DNA of 64,000 nt from contig NC_065541.1 in NCBI RefSeq assembly GCF_932294415.1, positions 49,206,290-49,270,289 on the forward strand. Reading direction: 5' to 3'. Both the position numbers and the translations under genes were made by a program. This document shows, one piece after another, positions 33,970 to 43,960 of the stretch. Numbering within the stretch: position 1 is the first letter of the stretch; the number at the start of each line of letters is the position of its first letter. Source of the stretch: Quercus robur. Taxonomy: Eukaryota > Streptophyta > Magnoliopsida > Fagales > Fagaceae. The notes under the pieces were generated by a model. That model worked only from the letters and a program-made list of their open reading frames with translations, was not told the origin of the DNA and did not search any database.

Positions 33970-36900
33970 TTACCGATCTGGGTGTGGAATAGTCTCTTGG
34001 TTCACAGGGCCAGCCAACTGAGAGGCTCGTAGGATCAATCCATCAATGTCAACTGGGAGAAGAAGCTTTTGCCATAGACATCCTGTGGAGATGGCCTCTG
34101 GTGGTTGAATAATCATCACTATATCATTATTTCGATGCAGCATTCCGATTACAGTCACACAGCTACCTTCTTGTACATACCTGAAAAAATTTATGGGAGT
34201 TTGTAGGTCATTAGTTCTAAAGAAGAAATGCACAGAACCAGTGGAAAATTTAAGCTACCACTTGAACAAACATATTATTACCCTTCTTCAAGACGTAGTA
34301 AACGGGCTTCTTCTGAGAGGTTTCTCTCTCTTAACCATTTTCTCAGATTAGGAGATAAAATTCTGCATTGTCTGGTAGTATTCACAAGTTTGCTCTCAAT
34401 GACCAAGGGAATGACTTTACTATTAGAACCAGCTTTCACTACAGCTCTGACACCAGACTTTCTATCAGTTATGTAAAAGTCAGTGGCGAACCTCTGTCAG
34501 GAGGAAAGACCAAGCAGAATAATATTAAATTCAACAATAATATCCAACTTTCCAAATACATAGAGGTGACAAGGATTTTAAATTCTAATAAACCATTTAT
34601 AAGGTGGCTAATCTACATTTTAATATAATTGTGATATGGTGGAAGTTCTATTAATGAGAATTTCATTTCATTATGAATTTGTAGTTTGGCATTCTACCAT
34701 CACTTATTTTAAGGTATATAATTTTCTTTTTCCACAAAGCATCCCCAGATATTATGATCATGTCCATACTTTTTTATATGTTGCATAATTACAAGTTAGA
34801 AGGGAAATTGCTGGGTTCTTGCCATTAGAGGGGCTGGGGGTGCAAACTCAAGCTCAACTTTAGAGTTTCCATCTAGCTGTTGCTCTCTGATCAATTAAAG
34901 AAAAATATTCAAAAGAAAATAAATATAATCCAAATGCGGTCGGTGTCAAAGCCATGCAAAATTTTATTGCAGTAACCCAAAACATACGAAATCCATCTTA
35001 CAGATTCTCTTTATATTGTCTTTTATACATCAGACAGAAGCAAGCCATACCCATCAAGCCTCTACATTAGGCTCATTTCATGTTCTATTTATGACAACAT
35101 TTAATGTAACATGGTGATGCTTCAAGATAATAAAGCAATCCAAGGTAAAAACATGAGCATTATGGTACATGTTGCCTAGCAGCCAAAAAAATACAAACAC
35201 ACAAAACTTGAGCAAATAAAATAAGGAGGTCAAGGTAAATCAGCCACAAGACAAGGAAGGATAGAGATGAACTCATCTGCAAGAGGTTAGAGGTAGATGA
35301 TGCAGCCATGGAAGATTGATATACAATTACTTTGCAAATTCGCCTATGCAAGAATTAAAGAATTATTTTGTGGGGTCCATGTGTGAAGTCCAATGATCCA
35401 ATTGAAGTAAAACTGTAACCGTTGTGCTGTTCTAAAGGTCTAGGTATGAATATTTTAGGGTTAAAACAGTTTTTTATTTGAGTTTATATTTTATTTGTTA
35501 TGGTCAATTTTGGGCATATCTATAATTTTTATAATTCAGACAAATTAAGGGTATCATGGTATTTTGATTGAGTCTAGAATTTATTAGGAGATCTCTAGTA
35601 TCTTAGGTTTTAGTACACTGGTCAAACTAGGAGTCCTAATACTACTAGTACAAAAAATATTAGGTCCACAACATTTTCACAACAAATCCTAGGCTGCAGG
35701 CTTTTACTTGTCGTTGAAAATGTGTTGTTAGCAGTGGGCTTAGATTATAACCAGTAACAACCTGTCACCTAGATTTTTTGTGAAAATATTGTGAAAGTGT
35801 TGTGAAACTAGCATTTCTCTACATATATATGTGCTCAATGAATTCAAAAGAGATGAAGTTGATTAATAAGATATTGACTATCTTAGTATTGAGGCACATT
35901 GGCCTTATTGTTCTTTACCTCCCTTTCTCTCCTCTTTACTTCTTCTCTTTCTTGTGGTACTGTTCATACAGCCCTCCAACACCAAAGAATCCTCTCTTTC
36001 CCTTCTTCCTTACAACCCCAAATCAAGCCTTTCTTTTACTTATCAAACCCTAAAACCCCACATACTTTCTTCTACCAAATAGCATAAAAGATTCATCAAA
36101 ACGTAGCCAATTTCGAATTTTAACGCTTTCTTCTATAATTCTTAATCATAAATCCACAAATTCTCCTAACCCTAAACCCACCACAAACACACATAGACAA
36201 ATTCCCTAATTTGTCTTATGTCAGTAGCTCTAATTAAAAACAAAGAGGAAAAGTCAGCTAAAATAATTTTTTCTTAGGCAGCATAAAAATGTCCATTATA
36301 AACAAGTGGTCCAGTTCAAGTTGTAGAAGGAGAAGAGGAAGTAAGAAAATATGTAGACTGAGGTTGGAACCAGTCATCAGCCTCCTACAAGATCAATATC
36401 ATATTCAATGCAATTAGGACAACCAACAATCTATTAATTCTGAGGATGGGCTGAATGGCTTAAGTGGAAGTTGTGTACCTCACAATATGCTAAACTCCAT
36501 TGAAAGCATGACGTGTTAACATTCACTGGTTTCAGATCAAATCCTCTGTATTCATACAAAAAAGTAGATGCATAGATACATCTGGTAGCCTTTTCATAGG
36601 AAGATTCTAGGGAAACACTCCCACATGACGCAAGCTGAAATCATCAGAATGACAAAAGAAGGTCATCCACTGGTTAGAACATATAGCACATAATGAATGA
36701 TAGATGAGAATAAAAAAGGATATTAGCATGGAAATAAACAGAATCAGCAAATATAATGGCAGTCTGCATGTTCAGAGACATGATTAATCTGCACAATTGG
36801 CAAGTCAAATAGTATTAATCTGCATAATCAGAATGTCAGATGATATACATTTTTTTGATACATCAAAAGGTGGGGTGGGGGAATTTGAATCCTTGGATGT

Positions 36901-38643
36901 CTCCATTGGAAACACCAAGAGATGTCAATTGCGCTACAAGGATTTTGGCCAGAATGTCAGGTGATATAAGGCGGATACTTGGTTCAACTTCAACTAGACG
37001 CTCCTGGAAATAGCTATTTTCAACATAAGAAATATAAAACATTTTCTATCATAATTTCTCAATCACTTTGAAAGTCAAGATTATGAAGTCCAAGTTCCTA
37101 TGCAAACCAACCTGTATGAGTGAAACATCAAACTCAGAAAATTTTAAAATAGAGTAATTTTACAAATTTATTTAATGTTTCTAATTAAATCTTTATATAG
37201 AAACTAGAAAATGAACCCACAGACATCATCACCATTACTCAGTGCAAACTTATTGTATGAAAGATATCTGTCCCCTGGATTGTTTCTCACTAATCATCTA
37301 TAGACTCATAAATAAGAAGTTTAGAATAATTCACTCATAAAGCATCAAATTCTGGAAAATAGCTTTTTCATCACATCTTCTGATCACATCCCATTAAAAA
37401 GCATAAATAAACAACCTTTGCTCCAAAAAAATTTGTTAAAAGAATGAAGGAAAAGAAACCCAGTTTTCAGTCATAAAAAATCTTCAGTTTAGAAGACCCA
37501 GGAATGGGAAAAACTCCTGCCTGCCAAGACCAATTGATTTATCTGGTTTGGCTAAGATGATTTATTTTTCTTCTTTTTACCCCCCCCCCCCCCCATTCTT
37601 TTGTGAAACAAAAACAACAGTAACATTGGACTATACTATAGCTTCTTTTTTACATTCTTCAACAACAACAGTATCTGTAGTGGATTGTTAATAAAAGAGT
37701 GACTAAATTTTATGCTGGCCGTCAATCTGCCACGATCCCCCTCCTTTTCCAGCTTGAGATTGGCTATGAATAAAATATATGACAATAAGCACAGAAACAG
37801 ACAGAGTTTTCACTTTTACATTCTTATGTTCCATTTTGTTTTTTTAATAGCAGTCCATTAGAAGGAAAGTTTTTCCAAGTCCCTTATTTTACCACCATTT
37901 CTTTCCACATAAAATAATAACAAACTAATAATTACAATCGTGAAAGAGAGGGACCAGTGAAAATAAAAAACAAAGTTTAACAATACCCATGATTGGTGCT
38001 AAGGAAATGCATACAATATATATATTTTTTGCTTTCTATTTTTGACAGAAGTTTCACACCCTGATGGGTTTTACATCTCTTTTCCTACGAAACCAACCAT
38101 AAAAACTTCCAATTTTGTTTTTCTTCTATGTCCCTCTAATTTTCTCAGCAACCAACCATACCCCAAAACCATTCCACCTAAAATAGAAACGATGCAGTAG
38201 CACTACAGAGAAAATCAAGACGAACCCATTAATTTATTATAAAAAAGAAAACCAAGCAAGCAATTAAAATAAGAAAAAAAAAAAGAGAGAGAGAGACAAG
38301 GAAATGGTAGGCTTACCCCAGTGATCTTAACAAGCTGTCCATGGCGAGCGAGTCTAAGGTCAGAGTCAGGAAGAGAGCGAACGAAGAAGAGAATAGCAGT
38401 CTTGGAGTTCCAGTTAAGCGTGTTCCAGAGAATGAAAGCGAGGAGCAGAGCCGAGAGCGCAAGCAAAGAGAGGAAGAAGACGGCGTTGTGAACAACCACG
38501 AATATGAATATGGACACAGAGAGTCCCAGAAGGAACAGTGCTATCACAATGTAGAGAAACACACGAGGAATGGGATTGCAGCTACAGCAATGGTGGTCTG
38601 AGTCTCTCACGGTAGTTGCATTTGAGATTGAGAGGTCGTTCAT
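33970..38643 (-). CDS. At1g16860/At1g78880-like two-TM membrane protein, 4 exons, 301 aa
   Basis: Spliced CDS: exon 1 38643-38317, exon 2 36634-36479, exon 3 34493-34282, exon 4 34180-33970 (327+156+212+211 = 906 nt, in frame, no internal stop). Every join has GT...AG, for example ggg/GTAAGC, tttcAG/ctt, gag/GTACAC, ctgacAG/agg, gaagg/GTAATA and tttcAG/gta. I chose the ATG at 38643 (MNDLSISNATTV) because no ATG precedes it in frame. Residues ~28-51 and 53-73 form two adjacent membrane spans, followed by the family motif LPDSDLRLARHGQLVKITG. Exon 2 gives a Cys-rich SLESSYEKATRCIYASTFLY region. Exon 3 gives FATDFYITDRKSGVRAVVKA, and exon 4 YVQEGSCVTVIGM and a STGC motif near the C-terminus. Arabidopsis relatives are labelled ubiquitin-specific protease C19-related, but I see no protease active-site motif and the function is unknown. 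Relatives are often longer at the N-terminus. Confidence 0.88.
35640..35822. mobile_element. Foldback MITE, family C copy 1, in intron 2
   Basis: Left arm aggtccacaacattttcacaa. The right arm, inverted, is ctagtttcacaacactttca. Both continue inward into tctagg(tgacagg)ttgtta-type sequence. A related element is at 38995-39165 and a fragment at 14430-14531. TSD not identified. Confidence 0.6.
36848..36950 (-). mobile_element. tRNA-derived SINE in intron 1
   Basis: On the minus strand, box A-like TAGCGCAATTGA is followed by box B-like GATTCAAATTCC, then a short tail ending in a T tract on the plus strand (36850-36856). An 18-bp target duplication with one mismatch flanks it: agaatgtcagatgatata at 36830-36847 and agaatgtcaggtgatata at 36951-36968. 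It lies in the same orientation as the host gene and touches no splice site. Confidence 0.85.
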
Positions 38644-38793
38644 CACTGTGAGTCTGTGTGTGTGTGTGTGTGTCTCTCTCTCTCTCACTCACTGTGACTG
38701 TGACCCTTTACTCATTAGTCTCTGTTGAGAGAGAGAGTCACATTCTGATTTCTGAGAGAAAGGGATGGAAGTCAAACCTCTCTGCTGGTTGCC

Positions 38794-38802
38794 ACTTATA
38801 TA
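38794..38802 (-). promoter_or_regulatory. TATA box of the At1g16860-like gene
   Basis: TATATAAGT on the minus strand, about 150 bp upstream of the ATG at 38643. A transcript starting ~30 bp downstream would have a ~120-nt leader rich in CT/GT repeats (38650-38690), common in plant leaders. This is inferred from position only. Confidence 0.5.
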
Positions 38803-38994
38803 TTACCCACTTGACAAATCACAACCCCTCAGTAAACGGCAGATATTTGTTGCCGTTTTTATAAGCCTTTGCTCCATCTAGTCTAGATCTTTTTTCTTTT
38901 CTTTTTTCTTTTTTAAGATAAAGTAGAATTTCTAATTATGGTATCTGTTCCATGATAATTACTTTTTATTATCAAGAAACTAATTGATTTTGAG

Positions 38995-39165
38995 AAGTGT
39001 TACTTTTCACAACATTCTTGTAATAAATCATAGGTGATGAGTTGTTATTAGTTTTAGTTTAAACTTACTATTGAAAATATTTTTTTCCTATCAATAATAA
39101 CACGTAACAATCTATCACTTATAAAAGTATTATGAAAATGTTGTGAACATAATATTTCTCATTAG
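38995..39165. mobile_element. Foldback MITE, family C copy 2
   Basis: The arms gttacttttcacaacattct and, inverted from the right, attatgttcacaacattttc share ttgttat and aggtgatgag-type sequence inward. It lies upstream of the membrane-protein promoter. Confidence 0.55.
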
Positions 39166-39644
39166 TTTACAAGAAATTTTTTCAATTAAGCTAACTGGAA
39201 CTCACTTATTTTGTCTTTCTTTTTGCTTTTCTATCCTTTATTAGAAATCTTCTTCTTTTTTTTTAAATTATACAACAAAAATACTCTTTTACCATTAATT
39301 TTATATGCAATAATTGGTATCCAACATCTTATTATCAAAGAATAAAAAAAATAAAAATCTAAATCTTATTATCAAGTATTAAGTAATTTCGCAAAAAAAA
39401 AAAAAAAAAAAAAAAACCTTGTTGTCATTCACAATGGCAATCCAAAATAAATCACCAATTTGATTTCTTAAATATAGTTAAAACATTATATATCAATAAA
39501 TATCATCTAGATTTCATAATCCAAAAATTAACCTGATAAAAATTTGACATTTATATGATAGACATTACAAATAGGCTATAATTTTAGTATTTTTCATTTT
39601 AAAAAATACCGCCATTGTGATGAATTTATTGGTATAGTTTATAC
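39166..39644. other. Intergenic, no gene recognised
   Basis: AT-rich sequence with an A tract at 39393-39416. Nothing recognisable. Confidence 0.45.
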
Positions 39645-39960
39645 TAAGCTTTCGTTTGGGAGAAGAGAATAGAATGGAATGAAAAGAATAATTTTATAAT
39701 ATTCTTTCATTCCTTTGTTTGAGAGTTTTAATATAGGGAAAGGAAAGTTTATTCCCTTATTTGGGAGTTTAAATGGGGGGAAATTGAATAGGTATGAGAG
39801 AATACACATTCCTCTATATTTCCTTAAAATCTCAAATTTTCATTCCCCCGAAATTGTGAAGAATTGGAGGGAATATAATTAGATTTAATGATTTTTTAAT
39901 TAAAACTCCCAAAATACCCTTACATATTCAACCATTTATTTTAAAATAGGAATATAATAG

Positions 39961-40686
39961 TGTGGTGGGTAAAGTCTGTCAGTTGATGTTGGGCCGTAGC
40001 TCATGTACCAAGCCCAGCCACGATAAAGAAGAAAAGGCATGGGCGTAGGATATCCCGTCCCAATCATGATGGGCCGGGCCTGCTAAGGGGCGTCCGAGGA
40101 GGAACACCTCCTCGGACTCACCAAGTAAGTGTCCAATTTGCACCCCATACTTGGCGAAAATTCACCCAATACGAAGAAACAGTGCGTGACACTCAGGAAG
40201 GGGAGGGGACAATCACAACTGCCGCATTAAATGCCAAGGAACTACTTTTCCAGCCGCATTAATGTGGAAGGGACAGGAACGCAGAATGATCTTGGCCAGT
40301 GCAACTCACAGAAAGGAGGGAGGATGACCTATGGGACAGGCACTCGAGTGGAGGATCGGATGACTGACAAGTGTAGGGACATGATCTCAGGAAGGATGCT
40401 ATATAAGGGAAGGAGATCCCCATGGAAAAGGGATCGCAAGCAGAAGGAAGAAAGGATAAAGAAGGAGAAAAGAGAGAGAAGTAGCAGGAACAGCCTCAGG
40501 GACCGTTACTCCAAAAGTTTGAAGGAATATCCCTACGTCCAACTGGTTGCATGGCTTGGTCGTAACTTCGTTTCCCCTGTCAAAGACCTAGTTCTATAAC
40601 CTACTCTCTACAAATTCATTGTTTAGGGACTTTTGGGCCAGAATCTCCCACCTGTTGGGCCTGAGCCCCAAATTCGTCACCCTACA
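39961..40686 (+). repeat. 5' LTR of the Tat-type element
   Basis: 726 bp, TG...CA. A likely TATA region is gctatataaggg at 40399-40410. The 122-codon open frame starting at 40231 lies entirely within the LTR and recurs in the 3' LTR; it has no family motif. Confidence 0.92.
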
Positions 40687-40739
40687 ATTGGCGCCGTCTG
40701 TGGGGAGAACTTGTGTCTCGACAAGTGAAACAGCAAGGG

Positions 40740-42749
40740 ATGGAAGGATCAGGTCCGCGCCAAACCGGACGTACTGAATCTCAACGACAGGACAACTTTG
40801 TAAACCTTGAACGAGCAAAAGACCAAAATGATCAACGAGAGGGCAGTGTGAACACCGCTCACACGAGTAGAAGTCGCTCGAAAGGGAAAGACCATGCATC
40901 CCACCAGCACAACGAGCAGAAGGCTCTGCAGCAAGAGATTGAGGATTTGAAGAGAAGGCTGCGGCGAGCCCAACAAAAACGTCCTTTGCCCATTTCGGAT
41001 ACTAGCAGTGGTGAGGATGATGAATACAGACGAAGGACGAGGACCCCCCCGAGCGAGACGTTCTCCTATGAGGAAGAGAGGCCTCACAAACGCGGCCCCA
41101 AAAGCCCACCTTACCAAGGCTTAGTCAATGACGCCATGAGCAAGGCCCTGGATCGAATCTCCCAGTCGCCATTTACCCGTAGAATAGAGCGGGCGGTGCT
41201 CCCTCGGCGATTTAATCAGCCAACGTTTACCCTGTACAATGGTCGAACTGACCCAGTGGAGCACGTGAGCCAGTTCAACCAAAGGATGGCCATTCACTCC
41301 AGGGACGAGGCGTTAATGTGTAAAGTGTTTCCCTCCAGCCTGGGGCCCCTGGCCATGAGATGGTTTGATGCCCTCCCACCAAACTCTATAGACTCCTTTA
41401 AACAGTTGATGCAGGCCTTTGGCTCCCGCTTCATCACCAGCACTAGAGTCCCTCGGCCCCTCGATTCCCTTTTATCTCTGTCCATGCGAGAAGGAGAAAC
41501 GCTAAAGGCCTACTCGGACAGATATTGGGAGGTGCACAATGAGGTAGAAGGAAGTCACGATGACGTCGCCATCAGTGCCTTTAAAAGGGGCTTGCCGACA
41601 GAGCATGGCTTGAGAAAGTCTCTCACAAGGAAGCCAGCCACCAGCGTGCGGCAACTTATGGACAGGATAGACAAGTATAAGAGGGTCGAGGAGGACCAGC
41701 AAACCGGGAAGGGAAAGGCGAAGTTTGTCCCCCAGGAGAGAAGGGACTTCAGGTCGGACCGTTTCAGTAACAGTAATAAGCCGAGAAGAGATTATACAGA
41801 ACAATCGGGATCTACAGGGGCTCAGGTAGTCCACGCTGTGTTCCGAGAGCCATTACACGTGATCATGGAAAAAATAAAGCACGAGCCCTTTTTTCAATGG
41901 CCAAATAGAATGGCAGGTGACCCCTCAAAACGCAATCAGAACCTATATTGTGCGTATCACCAAGAGCCCGGCCACGTCACGGACGAATGTAGGAATCTGA
42001 AGAACTATGTGGATCGACTCGTCCGAGAAGGAAAGTTAGGGCATCTGTTGCAACGCCCTGAGCAGTCAAATGTCGATACCAGGCAAAGCACCTTGAGGCC
42101 ACCCATCGGCACGATAAATGTCATTCTGGCCGCACCTGGGAGAACCGGTTCCGGCCCACTCAGAGTAATGTCAGTAGGTAGGTTCCCGGCAGAGCCAGGC
42201 GAAAGGGAATCCAAGAGGGCTAGAGGGAGAGTGCCATTAATTGGATTCACGGAAGAGGACAAGGAGGGAACTATTCAGCCCCATGACGACGCCCTAGTCG
42301 TGACACTCAGAATAGGAGGTTATGACATGAGGAGGGTGTTAGTTGATCAGGGCAGCACCGTGGAGGTGATGTACCCGGACCTATATAAAGGGCTGAATTT
42401 AAAGCAGGAGGACCTGTCGCCATACAATACTCCTCTGCTTAGCTTTGAGGGAAAAATCGTCATCCCTAAGGGCATGATCAGATTGCCTGTGCAAACAGAC
42501 ATAGAAATAGTGGAAGTGGACTTCATTGTGGTGGACGCATACTCACCCTACACGGCTATTGTGGCACGGCCATGGCTTCATACGCTAGGGGCTGTGTCGT
42601 CTACCCTGCACCAGAAAGTGAAGTATCCCTCAGAGGGCCGAATCAAAGAGATAGTGGGGGATCAAGGAATGGCCAGGCGATGCATGGTATCGGCCATTGC
42701 TCGACGATTAAGCGACGCGCCTTCCACTTCAACCGAGAATGCCTTATAG
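40740..42749 (+). CDS. Tat-type gag-protease polyprotein (669 aa)
   Basis: The first ATG in the frame is at 40740, 50 bp after the primer-binding site. Residues ~160-330 form the retrotransposon gag domain (FTLYNGRTDPVEHVSQFNQR; MRWFDALPPNSIDSFKQLM; FKRGLPTEHGL). A zinc-knuckle-like CAYHQEPGHVTDEC (C-x2-H-x4-H-x4-C) lies near residue 403. An aspartic protease motif VLVDQGSTVEVMYPDLY lies near 533, with the catalytic Asp followed by QGS rather than the usual TGA or SGS; DQG/DGG variants are common in this lineage. Gag would form the particle and the protease would process it. The frame ends at UAG 42747-42749 and then continues open in the same frame into RT. GC content is far above the flanks. 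Confidence 0.92.
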   Translation: MEGSGPRQTGRTESQRQDNFVNLERAKDQNDQREGSVNTAHTSRSRSKGKDHASHQHNEQKALQQEIEDLKRRLRRAQQKRPLPISDTSSGEDDEYRRRTRTPPSETFSYEEERPHKRGPKSPPYQGLVNDAMSKALDRISQSPFTRRIERAVLPRRFNQPTFTLYNGRTDPVEHVSQFNQRMAIHSRDEALMCKVFPSSLGPLAMRWFDALPPNSIDSFKQLMQAFGSRFITSTRVPRPLDSLLSLSMREGETLKAYSDRYWEVHNEVEGSHDDVAISAFKRGLPTEHGLRKSLTRKPATSVRQLMDRIDKYKRVEEDQQTGKGKAKFVPQERRDFRSDRFSNSNKPRRDYTEQSGSTGAQVVHAVFREPLHVIMEKIKHEPFFQWPNRMAGDPSKRNQNLYCAYHQEPGHVTDECRNLKNYVDRLVREGKLGHLLQRPEQSNVDTRQSTLRPPIGTINVILAAPGRTGSGPLRVMSVGRFPAEPGERESKRARGRVPLIGFTEEDKEGTIQPHDDALVVTLRIGGYDMRRVLVDQGSTVEVMYPDLYKGLNLKQEDLSPYNTPLLSFEGKIVIPKGMIRLPVQTDIEIVEVDFIVVDAYSPYTAIVARPWLHTLGAVSSTLHQKVKYPSEGRIKEIVGDQGMARRCMVSAIARRLSDAPSTSTENAL

Positions 42750-42755
42750 CAATCA
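42747..42755 (+). promoter_or_regulatory. UAG in a CARYYA-type readthrough context between gag-pro and RT
   Basis: TAG CAA TCA. The six bases after the stop fit the CAR-YYA rule known from tobamovirus-type leaky UAG codons. The 15 codons from 42750 to the RT ATG at 42795 are open in the same frame, so readthrough would give a single Gag-Pro-Pol. A plain nonsense mutation is the alternative. Confidence 0.4.
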
Positions 42756-43697
42756 AGAACCCCGGTCCTAGTTGCAGGTAATGAAGGACCGGACATGGAG
42801 GTGAGTTGTGAAGAGCTAGAGAAAGTGCTCGTCGGATCAGACCCCGAAAAGTTTTTCCAGATTGGCTCGGAGCTACCAGCACAGGAGAAGTCGGCGCTAA
42901 TTGATTTTCTGCGTCGAAATGAGGATGTATTCGCTTGGGATCCTTATGAAGCCCCTGGGGTTGACTCAGACCTAATACGCCATCACCTTAACGTTAATCC
43001 AGCTATTACCCCAAAGAAGCAGCCCCCTCGGCGCCCGTCAAGGGAGCATGCAGACGCTGTGAGGGAAGAAGTGGCGAAATTGAAAAGAGCTGGGGCTATC
43101 AAGGAAGTGTTCTACCCCGAATGGTTGGCGAACACAGTCGTGGTGAAGAAGAAGAGCGGGAAATGGCGAGTCTGTGTGGACTTCACGGACTTAAACAAGG
43201 CTTGCCCGAAGGATCCTTTCCCAATGCCGCGAATAGACCGACTGGTCGACGCAACTGTCGGGCATCCCCGAATGAGTTTTTTGGACGCTTTCCAGGGCTA
43301 CCATCAGATATCCTTGGCCACGGAAGACCAGGAAAAAACTGCCTTTGTCACCCCAATTGGCAACTATCATTACAAGGTGATGCCTTTTGGCCTGAAGAAT
43401 GCCGGTTCGACCTATCAAAGGATGATGACTAGGATGTTTGAACAACAGATGGGAAAAACTGTCGAGGTGTATATAGACGATATGGTAGTAAAGAGCAAAT
43501 TGGTGACTGACCACATCAGGGACCTTGACGAGGTGTTTCACATCCTGAGAAGGTACAGGCTGCGACTGAACGCATCCAAGTGTTCATTTGGAGTGGGATC
43601 GGGAAAATTCCTTGGCTACATGGTAACCCATCGGGGGATCGAAGTTAACCCTGACCAAATAAGGGCCATTCGTAGTATGCAACCGCCATGGATTTAG
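42750..43697 (+). pseudogene. Tat-type reverse transcriptase, truncated
   Basis: Counting from the ATG at 42795, the RT domain is clear: LANTVVVKKKSGKWRVCVDF (111-130), LDAFQGYHQI with the first catalytic Asp (163-172), MPFGLKNAGSTYQRMM (196-211) and the active-site YIDD (226-229), then LNASKCSFGVGSGKFLGYMV and IRAIRSMQPP. After that the frame meets WI and stop at 43697, where family members continue into the connection domain, RNase H and integrase. The break is abrupt (ccgccatggatttagg), so it marks a large internal deletion. The catalytic residues present are intact. Confidence 0.9.
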
Positions 43698-43960
43698 GAA
43701 AAATCAACATTGTAATCGTTGTTGCTCAACTACAAAGTGTCGCAATTCTAACATCTTCATTCATTACTCTTCGACTTTAAGCAGTGAAAGGGCAAGATCG
43801 ATATTCATTCATGACGAAAACAAAATAAAGCAAAGCAGCGATATATGTAATTAAATAACTTTTGTCTTAAAATGTTCAAAGTAATTCAGTTCAGAAACAT
43901 TAGCAAGGATCAAACAAAACAAAGTACAATAGGGGACAAACGAATTCCTATTCTACGTCC

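Larger units (their letters stand above)
23756..34483. repeat. Tandem segmental duplication, unit 2 (~10.7 kb)
   Basis: This is the second copy of the unit at 14532-23755. It begins ctagatttctatgttttcgtg, homologous to 14532, and ends in exon 3 of the intact membrane-protein gene at ~34483. It carries its own insertions: solo LTR 25205-25750, Harbinger-type 26428-27512, SINE 28922-29084, foldback MITE 29317-29712, hAT-type 31796-32241, MITE 32546-32730. It lacks the Helitron and the 14631 MITE of unit 1. Confidence 0.85.

Noticed and set aside
38641..38688. Longer start for the membrane protein using a GTG at 38688
   Set aside because: The extension is encoded by a GT/CT repeat and lacks an ATG; the ATG at 38643 gives a sensible plant start.
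38658..38864. Plus-strand ORF across the membrane-protein promoter
   Set aside because: Its sequence is the GT/CT microsatellite of the leader on the opposite strand.
40231..40599. 122-codon ORF in the 5' LTR, repeated at 47167-47535
   Set aside because: Lies wholly inside the LTR, is identical in both LTRs because the LTRs are, and has a low-complexity Lys/Arg/Glu composition without family motifs.
40594..42262. Minus-strand ORFs opposite gag-pro
   Set aside because: Shadow frames of the GC-rich gag-pro gene, with no independent motif.
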